Shown here piece after piece: positions 7,044 to 18,748 of a DNA stretch of 41,358 nucleotides. Position 1 is the stretch's first letter. Each line of letters begins with the position of its first letter. The stretch is from contig DXAW01000043.1 of the NCBI GenBank assembly GCA_019116865.1, positions 1 to 41,358 on the forward strand. Reading direction: 5' to 3'. The stretch comes from Candidatus Coprenecus stercoravium (lineage in GTDB: Bacteria > Bacteroidota > Bacteroidia > Bacteroidales > UBA932). Made by a program: the position numbers and the translations under genes. Under the pieces are notes generated by a model that was not told the DNA's origin, made no database searches, and worked only from the letters and a program-made list of their open reading frames with translations.

Positions 7044-8747
7044 ATGAACAGATTTTTTCTCAGACTATCACTGTCAGTCCTGATTCTGTCCTTTCCGCCA
7101 GCGGTTTTTGCCGCCGCAGTGCAGAAAGACTCAGTCAGTGCTGACGACTACTTTATAGAAGGAGTGCGTCTGTACTGTGCCGGAGAGGACAAGGAAGCTG
7201 CCGAAATGTTCTCCCGCTGTCTGGAGCTGGAGCCTGACAACGACGCAGCCCTTTACTATACGGCCATGCTCAGCCTCTCCGCCGACAGTTCCGTGGAAGC
7301 GTCGGCTTATCTGGACAAAGCCATCAGCCTGTCTCCTGAGAACCAATGGTACAGACTCATGCTGGCCAGACTGTATGCCGGCACAGGAGACATCGGACCT
7401 GCTGTAAGCATATACGACAGCCTCATAGCCGGAAATCCCGGAAAAAGTGATTACTACTACGAGCTCATCGAGCTTTACGTAAAGAACAGCGAACTGGACA
7501 AAGCCCTTGAGACACTGGACCAGGTGGAGCTGCTGAAAGGAGCCACGGAGCTTACAGGCAACGCAAGATACGAGATACTGGGCATGCAGGGCCGGTACGA
7601 CGAGGCAAAGGACGTCCTGAAAAAAATGGACGAGGATTTTCCGTCCTCCAGGACAGCAATGATACTCGGCGACCTGTACAAGGCCAAGTACGACGACTCG
7701 ACAGCACTGCACTACTATAACAGGTCCATAGAGCTGAATCCGGATTTCACTCCGGCATATTTCGGCATGGCGGAAATATACAGGATACGGCGGGACTTCT
7801 ACAATTTCTTCAAGTACCTCAACAAGTTCCTCTGCGACCCTATGATGGATCCCCAGCTGAAGACCAACTACATAGAGGAAATCATATTCGCATCCGGCCT
7901 TGTGCCTGTATTCAGACCGCAAGTCGACACTCTGGTGGAAAACACCATGGCGGCCAATCCTGCGGACACGTCGGTACTGACGATGGCCGGACTGTATTTC
8001 ATAGCAGTGGACAGCGTGGACAAAGGGATGGAGATACTGCGCGTGAATATAGAGCACAATCCTGACGCCAAGTCACCCAGAGCAGCCTACATGGGACAGC
8101 TGTACGGCCGGCAGAAATGGGATGAGCTGGCAGCGGCGGCGGAGGAGACCATCGAAAAATTCCCCCAGGACTTCATGCTCAGGGAATTCCTGGCCATAGC
8201 ATACTGGCGTCAGGACAAAGCCAAGGAAGCGGTTGAGGTATACAATGACATCCTGCGGCTGATTCCTTCCGGACATCCGATGCTCATCAACTGCTATGCG
8301 GCGATGGGCGACCTGTACTACGAGACCGGTAACAGACGCAAAGCATACTCATGCTACGAGAAAGGGCTTCGTATAGACGACAGTTTCTGTCCGATACTCA
8401 ACAACTACGCATATTTCCTCAGCGAGGAGGGACGCAATCTGAAAAAAGCCCTGGAGATGAGTCGGAAAACGATTATCAGCGAACCGGAGAACGCCACATA
8501 CCTCGACACATACGGATGGCTGCTCTACCTTACAGGTGATTATGAGGAGGCCAGGGACTACCTGAAAAAAGCCATGATCTACGGCGGCAAGGAAAGTGCG
8601 GTGATACTCGACCACTACGCCGAGGCCCTGTTTGCCCTTAAGGACTACAATCTGGCTTTTCTCTACTGGAGCAATGCACAAAAGCTGGATCCGGACTCCG
8701 GGCTCAGCGAAAAAATAGCACTTAGGAGAAAGCAATGCGGAAGATAA
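7044..8747 (+). CDS. Secreted tetratricopeptide repeat protein
   Basis: The ORF track starts at a TTG at 7005, which lies before the predicted promoter box. ATG at 7044 gives a clean signal peptide (MNRFFLRLSLSVLILSFPPAVFA) and 567 residues. The remainder is a series of 34-residue helical hairpins with TPR consensus positions, for example PDNDAALYYTAMLSLSADSS, NPDFTPAYFGMAEIYRIRRD and the C-terminal pair YLDTYGWLLYLTGDYEEARDY and ILDHYAEALFALKDYNLAFL. The role is therefore a periplasmic or outer-membrane scaffold rather than an enzyme. It overlaps the start of the EnvC-like gene by 13 bases, so both are probably one operon, consistent with a role in envelope or peptidoglycan processing. The exact partner is unknown. 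Confidence 0.88.
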   Translation: MNRFFLRLSLSVLILSFPPAVFAAAVQKDSVSADDYFIEGVRLYCAGEDKEAAEMFSRCLELEPDNDAALYYTAMLSLSADSSVEASAYLDKAISLSPENQWYRLMLARLYAGTGDIGPAVSIYDSLIAGNPGKSDYYYELIELYVKNSELDKALETLDQVELLKGATELTGNARYEILGMQGRYDEAKDVLKKMDEDFPSSRTAMILGDLYKAKYDDSTALHYYNRSIELNPDFTPAYFGMAEIYRIRRDFYNFFKYLNKFLCDPMMDPQLKTNYIEEIIFASGLVPVFRPQVDTLVENTMAANPADTSVLTMAGLYFIAVDSVDKGMEILRVNIEHNPDAKSPRAAYMGQLYGRQKWDELAAAAEETIEKFPQDFMLREFLAIAYWRQDKAKEAVEVYNDILRLIPSGHPMLINCYAAMGDLYYETGNRRKAYSCYEKGLRIDDSFCPILNNYAYFLSEEGRNLKKALEMSRKTIISEPENATYLDTYGWLLYLTGDYEEARDYLKKAMIYGGKESAVILDHYAEALFALKDYNLAFLYWSNAQKLDPDSGLSEKIALRRKQCGR

Positions 8748-9925
8748 TGAAACGTGCGGTCCTCCTTGTGGTTATGGCTACATGCCTGTCCGTCCTGTCC
8801 TCACAGGCCCAGGACATCAGCCGCCAACAGGAGCAGAAGAAACAAATCGAGCAGGAGATAGCCCTGATCGACAAGCAGCTTGACGCCAACGCCGACAAGC
8901 GCAAGAAAAGTCTCAACACGCTCATTCTGACAAGGAGGAAACTAGAGGCCAGAAAAAAGCTGATAGAGCAGATTGACAGGGATATCACCGGCTATGACCA
9001 CAATATCGCTGTCACTAACTCACAGATCGACCGTCTTAACGACAGACTCGACACTCTGAGGAAATATCATGAGGCCCTGGTCATGGGGACATACAAGACC
9101 CGGGACAACAAAGTGTGGTTCATGTATATACTCTCCAGCAAGGACATCAACCAAGGACTCAGGCGGTGGTCATATCTCAAGAACATATCCCGCTCTGTAC
9201 GGAGACAGGCGGAACAAATCCGGACGACAGAAGAGGAACTCCGCACCGAAAACGCAAGACTTGAAGAGCTCAGGGACGGTTCTGTAAAAGCCAAGGCAGA
9301 GCGTGAACGGGAGAAAGAAGCGCTCAGCGCTGAGGAGAAAAAGATGAACAGCCTCGTGGTCCAGCTGACCAAGGAGGAGAAATCCATGAGGAAAGAGCTG
9401 AAACAAAAGCAGAAGCAGGTGGAACAGCTCAACAAGGAGATAGAGAGGATACTGGCAGAGGCTGTCCGCCGGCAGCAGGCAGGAAAAGGTGCGGAAATCG
9501 ACTACGCCCTGTCGGCCAGATTCGGAGAGAACAAGGGGAAACTGCCCTGGCCTGTCCGGGGAGGCATCATAATACAGAAATTCGGGCAAACGTTCCATCC
9601 TATATTCAAGAATCTCAAAATGCCGTACAACAACGGCGTCAACATATCCGCCCCGGCCGGAAGCAAGGCCACCGCAGTATTCAACGGAGTTGTCAAACAG
9701 ATTCTGGTAATGCCGGGTTACGACCAGTGCGTGCTCGTACAGCATGGTGAATACTTCACATTCTACTGCAAGCTGCGCCAAGTCTATGTCAAGAGCGGAG
9801 ACAGTATAGACACAGGGGACGCCATCGGTGAGATAAGCCTCAACGACGACGGAAACTCCGAACTGCATTTCCAGCTCTGGAAAGGCACCGAGAAACAGAA
9901 TCCGGAGACCTGGCTCAGAAAATAA
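8735..9925 (+). CDS. envC: EnvC-like murein hydrolase activator (degenerate LytM domain)
   Basis: The protein has a signal peptide (MKRAVLLVVMATCLSVLSSQAQ region), a long coiled coil rich in Lys, Glu and Gln (about residues 28-250), and a C-terminal LytM/M23 domain. The zinc ligands of active LytM enzymes are replaced: the HxGxD-type motif reads NNGVNI and the downstream YAH reads YCK, while LHFQLW is retained. This matches EnvC-type proteins, which activate amidases for septal peptidoglycan splitting instead of cutting it themselves (family knowledge). ATG at 8735 is preceded by AGGAGA at useful distance; an in-frame ATG at 8747 overlapping the TPR stop as TAATG is the alternative. It is cotranscribed with the TPR gene. 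Confidence 0.9.
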   Translation: MRKIMKRAVLLVVMATCLSVLSSQAQDISRQQEQKKQIEQEIALIDKQLDANADKRKKSLNTLILTRRKLEARKKLIEQIDRDITGYDHNIAVTNSQIDRLNDRLDTLRKYHEALVMGTYKTRDNKVWFMYILSSKDINQGLRRWSYLKNISRSVRRQAEQIRTTEEELRTENARLEELRDGSVKAKAEREREKEALSAEEKKMNSLVVQLTKEEKSMRKELKQKQKQVEQLNKEIERILAEAVRRQQAGKGAEIDYALSARFGENKGKLPWPVRGGIIIQKFGQTFHPIFKNLKMPYNNGVNISAPAGSKATAVFNGVVKQILVMPGYDQCVLVQHGEYFTFYCKLRQVYVKSGDSIDTGDAIGEISLNDDGNSELHFQLWKGTEKQNPETWLRK

Positions 9926-9937
9926 CAGTTTTCTTGC

Positions 9938-9945
9938 TATTTTTG
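9938..9945 (+). promoter_or_regulatory. -7 box TATTTTTG just before the MBL hydrolase gene
   Basis: TATTTTTG matches TAnnTTTG but ends only four bases before the ATG at 9950. If it is used, the transcript would be leaderless or nearly so. No TTTG occurs at 19-base spacing. Confidence 0.3.
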
Positions 9946-9949
9946 CTTT

Positions 9950-10613
9950 ATGATTCAGACATTCTATTTCAACGACCTGCGCACATGCTGCTACGTGCTC
10001 TACGACGGGACTGGCGAATGTGCTATTATAGACCCGGGCTGCATCAAGCAGTCCGAGCGTGACAGACTTGTCAAATTCATAACAGAAAACCATTTGAAGC
10101 CCCGGATGATACTCCAGACCCACGGTCACTTCGACCATGTGATGGGCAACGCCTTTGTGGCCGGCAAATGGGACATCCCTACATATCTGGCCGCTGCCGA
10201 CATACCCCAGATCCGCAGGGCCAGCTCCTACGGAGGATATTTCGGTTACGAATTTGAACAACCTTCGGAGAACATCGTGGAGATTAACGACGGAGACATA
10301 ATAAAAGTAGGCGATATCCGGCTGAAAGTACTGGCATCACCCGGACACACCGCCGGGGGCGTGCTGTTCTATGACGAACAGGGCGGATACGTCTTCACCG
10401 GTGACACGCTCTTCTGCGGCAGCATAGGCCGTACCGACCTTCCTGCCGGAGACTACGACAAATTATGCGAAAGTATCCGCACCAAGATACTCCCCCTGCC
10501 TTCCGACACCGTGGTCTATCCCGGACACGGCCCGGCAACCGACATAGGCCGTGAGAAGATGACCAATCCATTTCTAGAAGACATCATAGCCAATGAGATA
10601 GACAGGCAACAGA

Positions 10614-10621
<8 letters not shown>
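9950..10621 (+). CDS. MBL-fold metallohydrolase (glyoxalase II-like)
   Basis: This is a cytoplasmic metallo-beta-lactamase-fold hydrolase of 223 residues. The metal-binding signature THGHFDHV (around residue 58) and later ligands in SPGHTAGG, FTGDTLF and VYPGHGP are all present, so a binuclear active site is expected. The closest named activity in this fold is hydroxyacylglutathione hydrolase, but many Bacteroidota lack glutathione, so the thioester substrate is uncertain. The start is fixed by the conserved beginning IQTFYFNDLRTCCYVLYD. Its stop overlaps the uvrA start by 8 bases. It heads a probable operon with uvrA and two nucleoside kinases. Confidence 0.9.
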
Positions 10622-13466
<2,845 letters not shown>

Positions 13467-13476
13467 AAGTCGGAAT

Positions 13477-15165
13477 ATGATTACAATATACTGCGACAGC
13501 CTGAACGGCTTCTACGACTGCACTCCAGGAATGACAGTAGGTGAACTGTCCAGAAAGATCGACACCGGATGCAAGTACCCGGTAGTGGCGGCTCTGGTGG
13601 ACAATATGCTCAAAGAACTGTCATTCAAAATCTATGCGCCGCACACCATAAAATTCATTGACTGCACCCACTCGGACGGACGGAGAACCTACTCCAGGTC
13701 TCTGTCATTCGTACTCCAGAAAGCGGCAGTGGATCTGTATCCGGAATACAGCCTCTTCCTGGACTACACCCTGCCCAACGGGCTGTACGGGGAGCTGCGG
13801 AAGAAAACAGAAGACGGCAACTATGTGACCGAACCGGCCGGAGCCGACAAGGCCGGTGCTCTGCGCAAACGCATGACAGAGCTTATAGAAGCCGACCTGC
13901 CTTTCGAGAAGACCAAGATGCCCAACAACGAGGCCGTGGCACTGTTCCGCAAAAACGGACGCAGTGAGAAAGCCTCCCTGGTTGCCGATATGGAGAAGTT
14001 CTTCGTCTCGGTATACTGGCTCGACGGTTACCCCGACACATTCTACGGACCGCTTCTGGAGCGCACCGGAGACATCAGCGTATTCGACCTGATACCCTAT
14101 GGAGAGGGATTCTGCCTCCAGGCACCGTCAGCCGGAGACCCGACGGTAATCTCGCCCTACAAATACCAGGACAAGCTCAGCAGCGTCTTCAAGGAGAACG
14201 CCGACTGGTGCTCCATCCTGGGTGCGCACGGTATCGGCTCGGTCAACGAGGCCATACGCAACGGGGAAGCCCGCAATCTGATAGCTTTGGCCGAATCACT
14301 GCACGAAAGGAAATACGTCAAGATAGCCGACATGATATACGAGCGCAGGGACAAGGTTAAACTCGTACTTATCGCCGGACCGTCCAGCAGCGGCAAGACC
14401 ACCACGTCCAAACGCATCGCCCTCCAATGCAAGGTGCTGGGTATGCGTCCTCTGGTAATCGCCATGGACGACTATTTCCTCAACAGGGACAAAACCCCGA
14501 AAGACGCCAACGGAGAATATGACTTCGAAAGTATCTACGCCCTTGACCTGCCCTTCCTCGGCACACAGCTCAACGACCTGTTCGACGGCAAGGAAGTGGA
14601 TATGCCCAAATACGATTTCGTAAAAGGCGAACGGCACTTCGACGGACGGAAGATGAGAATGAAAGAGGGCGACATCCTGATTATGGAAGGCATCCACGCC
14701 CTCAATCCCGAGCTGACCAAGCACATCGACGGGGAGAAAGTATTCCGGGTATTCGCATCAGCCCTGACATCCCTTTCCGTGGACGAGAACAACTATATCT
14801 CCACGGCCGACAACCGCCTGCTGCGCCGTATAGTAAGGGACAATTTTACCCGAGGCATCACTCCCGAAGATACTATCCTGCGCTGGAAAAGCGTCAGAAG
14901 CGGAGAAGAGAGAAACATCTTTCCGTTCCAGGAAAACGCCGACGTGATGTTCAACTCCGCCCTGCTGTTCGAGCTGCCGCTGCTGCGTTACTATGCGGAG
15001 CCTCTGCTTGAGCGCATACCTCCCCTGTCCGAGGCCTATGCCGAAAGCGTGCGACTGCTCAAATTCCTGTCATATATCACGCCCCTGACACCCGACGAGA
15101 CTGACAGCGTACCGCCTACATCCGTCATGAGAGAGTTCATCGGAGGGAGCACTTTCGAATATTAA
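13477..15165 (+). CDS. Nucleoside (uridine-type) kinase with N-terminal TGS-like domain
   Basis: The 562-residue protein combines an N-terminal ThrRS/TGS-like segment (residues about 1-290, starting MITIYCDSLNGFYDCTPG) with a C-terminal phosphoribulokinase/uridine-kinase domain. The P-loop AGPSSSGKTTTSKRIA lies near residue 300, with the substrate region VIAMDDYFLNRDKTP, PKYDFVKGERHF and IMEGIHALNP as in uridine kinases. This fused layout is common in Bacteroidota and Firmicutes and is annotated as nucleoside kinase; the precise nucleoside is not established by sequence. It sits 10 bases after uvrA and 18 bases before a deoxynucleoside kinase, so the operon links DNA repair with nucleoside salvage. 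Confidence 0.9.
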   Translation: MITIYCDSLNGFYDCTPGMTVGELSRKIDTGCKYPVVAALVDNMLKELSFKIYAPHTIKFIDCTHSDGRRTYSRSLSFVLQKAAVDLYPEYSLFLDYTLPNGLYGELRKKTEDGNYVTEPAGADKAGALRKRMTELIEADLPFEKTKMPNNEAVALFRKNGRSEKASLVADMEKFFVSVYWLDGYPDTFYGPLLERTGDISVFDLIPYGEGFCLQAPSAGDPTVISPYKYQDKLSSVFKENADWCSILGAHGIGSVNEAIRNGEARNLIALAESLHERKYVKIADMIYERRDKVKLVLIAGPSSSGKTTTSKRIALQCKVLGMRPLVIAMDDYFLNRDKTPKDANGEYDFESIYALDLPFLGTQLNDLFDGKEVDMPKYDFVKGERHFDGRKMRMKEGDILIMEGIHALNPELTKHIDGEKVFRVFASALTSLSVDENNYISTADNRLLRRIVRDNFTRGITPEDTILRWKSVRSGEERNIFPFQENADVMFNSALLFELPLLRYYAEPLLERIPPLSEAYAESVRLLKFLSYITPLTPDETDSVPPTSVMREFIGGSTFEY

Positions 15166-15183
15166 CAAATAAACCGGATTATT

Positions 15184-15816
15184 ATGCACATAGCTGTTGC
15201 TGGAAATATAGGAAGCGGCAAGACCACGCTGACCGGACTTCTCGCCGGACATTACGGATGGGAACCTCATTATGAGTCGGTGGATTTCAATCCATATCTG
15301 GTGGATTTCTACAACGACATGAGGAAATGGTCTTTCAACCTCCAGGTCTACTTCCTGAACAAAAGACTTCAGGACATCGTGGAGTTCCAGGATTCAGGCC
15401 GCAACGTCATACAGGACCGCACCATATATGAGGATGCCATGATATTCGCCCCCAACCTGCACGACATGGGCCTGATGGACTCCCGGGACTTTGACAACTA
15501 TTCCTCGCTGTTCTCACTGATGCAGAGAATGGTACGTTATCCGGACCTGCTCATCTACCTGCGCTCGTCCATCCCCAATCTTGTGGAGCAGATACGCAAG
15601 CGCGGACGCGGATATGAGAGCAGCATCCGCATAGACTATCTGAGCGGGCTCAACGACAGATACGAGCAATGGATTACGGACTACAAGGGAGTGCTGCTTA
15701 TCGTCGATGTGGACACATGCAGGTTCGAAGAGCGCAAGGAGGACTTCAAGTACATCACTGACAGGATAGACGCTCAGATCTTTATCGACAGCCCCACGTT
15801 GACGAGTCCCCGGTAG
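15184..15816 (+). CDS. Deoxynucleoside kinase (dAdo/dCyd kinase family)
   Basis: This salvage enzyme phosphorylates deoxynucleosides to dNMPs in the cytoplasm. The 210 residues carry the P-loop GNIGSGKTTL (7-16), the substrate-binding glutamate region PHYESVDFNPY, the DRT motif in QDRTIYEDAMIFA, and the lid IRKRGRGYESSI, all hallmarks of the dNK/dGK family. The purine/pyrimidine preference cannot be read safely. It ends the MBL-uvrA-nucleoside kinase operon. The last 43 bases overlap in antisense with the 3' end of the minus-strand barrel gene (15774-16418), so the tail IFIDSPTLTSPR is probably lineage-specific extension rather than conserved fold. Confidence 0.93.
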   Translation: MHIAVAGNIGSGKTTLTGLLAGHYGWEPHYESVDFNPYLVDFYNDMRKWSFNLQVYFLNKRLQDIVEFQDSGRNVIQDRTIYEDAMIFAPNLHDMGLMDSRDFDNYSSLFSLMQRMVRYPDLLIYLRSSIPNLVEQIRKRGRGYESSIRIDYLSGLNDRYEQWITDYKGVLLIVDVDTCRFEERKEDFKYITDRIDAQIFIDSPTLTSPR

Positions 15817-16418
15817 CCGAAGCCCAGCTCGGCGAAACCGCCGACCGTCTCTCCGTAACGGAACTTGACAGCCGTGATATGGAAAGAGAATCTCAGGCGG
15901 TCATTGGCCTCGGGAATGAAAAAATCCTCATTGCCGCGTACTATCGACTCGTCCTGCCAGCTTACGCCCAGATACAGCGAGCCGGAACACTCCATGGGTC
16001 CGTACTGCCAGTAGACATACGTCGCCGACAGATGGGTTACGTAGCTTTGGACTGTGGAGCGGCATACAAATATCGGCTCATCCACCGGCATCATATCCGA
16101 ATCCGTGATATACATATCCGCACTGCCATATCCGTAACCGAAGTCAAGACCGACAGACACCCTCGGATGCAGGAAAAAGCTGTAGCCTACCGCAGCTATG
16201 CCGGAAAACTTATGATTACGTGAGTCTCCGTCATATCCCTCGGAACGGTACTCGGAATTGAGAATCGTCGTAAGCTCCACTACGGATGGGGTACCGTACT
16301 GAAGATATATCTCGCTGCGGGGAAAATAATCCGCATCCCTGACCCTGCCTGTCTGGGCGGATACAGAGGTACAGAGCAGCAGAAGAAAAGCTATGGATAT
16401 GACTGTCTGACGTTTCAT
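15774..16418 (-). CDS. Small outer-membrane beta-barrel protein
   Basis: The 214-residue protein has a signal peptide (MKRQTVISIAFLLLLCTSVSAQ) and then alternating hydrophobic/polar strands typical of an OMP barrel (VSVGLDFGYGYGSADMYI, HITAVKFRYGETVGGFAELG), ending GLVNVGLSIKI. No enzymatic motif is seen; the function is unknown. It starts four bases after the flippase-like gene stop and is the last member of a panC-panD-flippase-like-barrel operon. Its final 43 bases overlap the deoxynucleoside kinase on the other strand. It could be a small porin, an assembly factor or a lipid-linked barrel. Confidence 0.82.
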   Translation of the reverse strand: MKRQTVISIAFLLLLCTSVSAQTGRVRDADYFPRSEIYLQYGTPSVVELTTILNSEYRSEGYDGDSRNHKFSGIAAVGYSFFLHPRVSVGLDFGYGYGSADMYITDSDMMPVDEPIFVCRSTVQSYVTHLSATYVYWQYGPMECSGSLYLGVSWQDESIVRGNEDFFIPEANDRLRFSFHITAVKFRYGETVGGFAELGFGYRGLVNVGLSIKI

Positions 16419-16422
16419 AAAG

Positions 16423-17439
16423 TTACTGTGTTTTCCGGTTTTTACGTTTTTTAAGATATATTGAGAACACTGAGACAGCTCCGCACAGGAGCATTGTCAG
16501 AGCCTGGCTCTCATGAGATATAGTAGCAAAAATCACGCCTGAGGTCTGCGGTATCGAATATATGGAGGCCATCGCCAGCGACAGGATGAAATGGTATGCG
16601 CCAATACCTCCCTGAACCGGAACTATCCAGCCAAGACTGCCTACGACCATCAGGAACAGGGCATCCGCCCAGTTGAGACCGGACACCTGCGGAAATGCCA
16701 GTATAGTGGTATAGCTCATGAGCCAGTAGCAGGACCACAGCAGCAGGGTATAGAGCAGGAATCTCCATTTGTGCTTCATCCTCAGACCAGCCGCCAATCC
16801 TCCGGCCAGACCCGAGACTATCCCGAACAATTTGTCGAAAAACCGGTATCTGCGGAGCCGTTCCCTGTACACATACATCAGGACACATGCGGCGACAGCC
16901 AATACAGACACCATGACGACAACCCATAAGAAATTGAATGACATGGAATCCACAGCCGGCTTCCAGACCTGATCGCTCACGAACTGGCGGAAAGAGCTTT
17001 CCCCCATAATCAGCACCGCCAGCAGAATGACTATATAGGTGAGCATGTCCCAGCTGCGTTCCAGCACTACCGTTCCCAGTACCGACTCGAAAGATGCCTT
17101 GCCGGTGGCCGATATGACACCGCATCTGGCCAGCTCGCCAGCCCTGGGCAGTGCAAAATTGGTCAGATAAGCCACTGTGACTCCGTCATACGCCTCCCGC
17201 ACCGTAATGGTCGGATTGAGCGGAAGCATCACCAGACGCCAGCGCATGCCGCGTATCTCAAACGCCGCCACACTGGCCAGCATGGACACCACTATCCACC
17301 TGAAATCGCAGCTTTTTACCCCGGAGATAAAATCCTCCCACTTGACGCCTCTGAAGGCGAAATACAGAAGCACTGCGGCAAGCAGCAGCATAAGTATCCA
17401 CTGCATTACCTTTTTGACACGCTTCCCCACCGCCATCAC
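16423..17439 (-). CDS. YbhN/AglD-type integral membrane protein (lysylphosphatidylglycerol synthetase TM-domain family)
   Basis: The 338-residue polytopic protein has about eight hydrophobic helices. It resembles the flippase-like TM region of MprF/LPG synthases: [17 protein letters not shown] near the second helix, [20 protein letters not shown], and [15 protein letters not shown]. It lacks the C-terminal aminoacyl-transferase domain of full MprF. The substrate is unknown; lipid or isoprenoid-glycan translocation is the usual guess for the family. Its start overlaps the panD stop (ATGA), and a second ATG follows directly, so either methionine may be used. The gene neighbourhood with pantothenate synthesis appears to be operon economy rather than shared function. 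Confidence 0.85.
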   Translation of the reverse strand: MMAVGKRVKKVMQWILMLLLAAVLLYFAFRGVKWEDFISGVKSCDFRWIVVSMLASVAAFEIRGMRWRLVMLPLNPTITVREAYDGVTVAYLTNFALPRAGELARCGVISATGKASFESVLGTVVLERSWDMLTYIVILLAVLIMGESSFRQFVSDQVWKPAVDSMSFNFLWVVVMVSVLAVAACVLMYVYRERLRRYRFFDKLFGIVSGLAGGLAAGLRMKHKWRFLLYTLLLWSCYWLMSYTTILAFPQVSGLNWADALFLMVVGSLGWIVPVQGGIGAYHFILSLAMASIYSIPQTSGVIFATISHESQALTMLLCGAVSVFSIYLKKRKNRKTQ

Positions 17440-17789
17440 TTCACCAGTTTGTTGGTTCTGGTATCAGGGAAGACCACCTTCGGACGCAGAGTCTCCGCCT
17501 CCTCTGGAGTAACTATCGCATAAGACATTATGATTATTATGTCACCTTCCGAGAACAGATGTGCGGCCGCTCCGTTAAGTTCTATGCAGCCGCTTCCCTC
17601 CTCTCCGGGGATGACATATGTCTCCACCCTGTTGCCGTTGGACACGTTGACCACAGAAACCTTCTCACCCTCAAAAAGACCGGCGGCCTTCATGAGGCTT
17701 CTGTCCACAGTAATACTGCCGATATAGTCCAGATTGGCCCTGGTTACGGTCACTCTGTGGATTTTAGACTTGATTACCTGAATATACAT
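17436..17789 (-). CDS. panD: Aspartate 1-decarboxylase
   Basis: This pyruvoyl enzyme makes beta-alanine from aspartate for pantothenate and coenzyme A. The 117-residue proenzyme shows the self-cleavage site Gly24-Ser25 in [10 protein letters not shown], and downstream [23 protein letters not shown] and [21 protein letters not shown], which are conserved in PanD. It lies one base after the panC stop, the classical panC-panD pairing, and overlaps the next membrane-protein gene by four bases. Bacterial PanD maturation needs an accessory factor (PanM/PanZ) only in enterobacteria, and none is expected here. Confidence 0.97.
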   Translation of the reverse strand: MYIQVIKSKIHRVTVTRANLDYIGSITVDRSLMKAAGLFEGEKVSVVNVSNGNRVETYVIPGEEGSGCIELNGAAAHLFSEGDIIIIMSYAIVTPEEAETLRPKVVFPDTRTNKLVK

Positions 17790-17790
17790 G

Positions 17791-18636
17791 CTACTTAAGC
17801 GCTATATTGTCAATAAGACGTACCTGACCGGCATACACGGCGCAGGTCAGCCGGAGATGCCCTGCCTCGTTCCAGTCAGCCACCGGACGAAGAGTCGAGG
17901 CATCCACTATCTCCACATACTCGGTCCTGAGCCGGCTGTCCGAGTCAATAAGTTCCGTAACCGCCTTCACAGCCTCTTTCACCGACATTTTACCCACCAT
18001 ATCCACTGCCTTGCTGATAGAGCGGTAGATATTAGGAGCCGCCTCACGCTGCGCCGGAGTAAGCAGTTTGTTGCGGGAACTGAGCGCCAGACCGTCCGCC
18101 CCCCTTGCTATGGGGCAACGCACTATCTTTATACCGTAGCCCAGTTTCTTCACGAAATATTCTATGATGGCAAGCTGCTGATAATCTTTCTCCCCGAAAT
18201 ACGCCATGTCCGGACGGACAATGTCGAAAAGACGTGTCACTACCTGAGCCATACCATTGAAATGCCCCGGTCTGCGCGGCCCCTCCCCGTACTTGTCCAG
18301 ACCGCCGAGGTCGAAGACTTTTTTATCGTAATCCGTCCCGGCCGGATACATCTCCTCCACAGAGGGTGCGAACAGCACGGCGGCTCCGAGAGCCTTCACG
18401 AAAGCGCTGTCCTCTTCCAGAACCCTGGGATATGTGTTGAAATCGTTTTTATTGTTGAACTGTGTGGGATTTACAAAATCAGACACCACCACCGCTCCGC
18501 ACTCGGATACGGCCCTGCGGATCAGAGACGCATGGCCCTCATGCAGGGCACCCATCGTAGGCACAAAACCTATGGTTTTATCGCCCAATGTCTTACGGAC
18601 GGAATCAAATTCCGCCAAAGTTTTCACTACTTTCAT
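17791..18636 (-). CDS. panC: Pantothenate synthetase
   Basis: This enzyme ligates pantoate and beta-alanine with ATP. The 281-residue protein from ATG 18636 has the HIGH-like motif in [64 protein letters not shown] and the KMSK-like LSSRNKLL region. The ORF track starts 51 bases earlier, but that start overlaps the predicted promoter and adds a non-family extension, while [15 protein letters not shown] is the typical start. A TATGTTTG box lies 20 bases upstream of this ATG. The gene heads the panC-panD-membrane protein-barrel operon and is divergent from iorA. panB is not in the window. Confidence 0.96.
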   Translation of the reverse strand: MKVVKTLAEFDSVRKTLGDKTIGFVPTMGALHEGHASLIRRAVSECGAVVVSDFVNPTQFNNKNDFNTYPRVLEEDSAFVKALGAAVLFAPSVEEMYPAGTDYDKKVFDLGGLDKYGEGPRRPGHFNGMAQVVTRLFDIVRPDMAYFGEKDYQQLAIIEYFVKKLGYGIKIVRCPIARGADGLALSSRNKLLTPAQREAAPNIYRSISKAVDMVGKMSVKEAVKAVTELIDSDSRLRTEYVEIVDASTLRPVADWNEAGHLRLTCAVYAGQVRLIDNIALK

Positions 18637-18656
18637 CTCAAGTATAAAATTGGGGG

Positions 18657-18664
18657 CAAACATA
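18657..18664 (-). promoter_or_regulatory. -7 box TATGTTTG for the panCD operon
   Basis: TATGTTTG on the minus strand matches TAnnTTTG and lies 20 bases before panC. There is no TTTG at 19-base spacing. It supports the shorter panC start. Confidence 0.45.
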
Positions 18665-18673
18665 CGTAAAAAT

Positions 18674-18704
18674 TTTGTCTTTTGCATTATTCATTATAAT
18701 TTTG
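18674..18704 (+). promoter_or_regulatory. Consensus promoter of iorAB (TTTG-N19-TAATTTTG)
   Basis: TTTG at 18674-18677 and TAATTTTG at 18697-18704 are separated by exactly 19 bases, a full Bacteroidales consensus. The predicted start is near 18711, leaving a leader of roughly 38 bases to the iorA ATG. Confidence 0.7.
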
Positions 18705-18748
18705 AAGTTATTGAATTTTCACACATAAAAGCATAAAGTAACTGCATT

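Noticed and set aside
7131-8057. 308-residue minus-strand ORF
   Set aside because: Shadow of the TPR gene; Val/His/Cys-rich with no domain.
9170-10261. 363-residue minus-strand ORF across the EnvC-like and MBL genes
   Set aside because: It spans two well-supported plus-strand genes and has no recognisable motif; a shadow frame.
17788-18669. 293-residue plus-strand ORF
   Set aside because: It is the antisense shadow of panC, with no family features and many His/Arg/Cys residues typical of a reversed frame.
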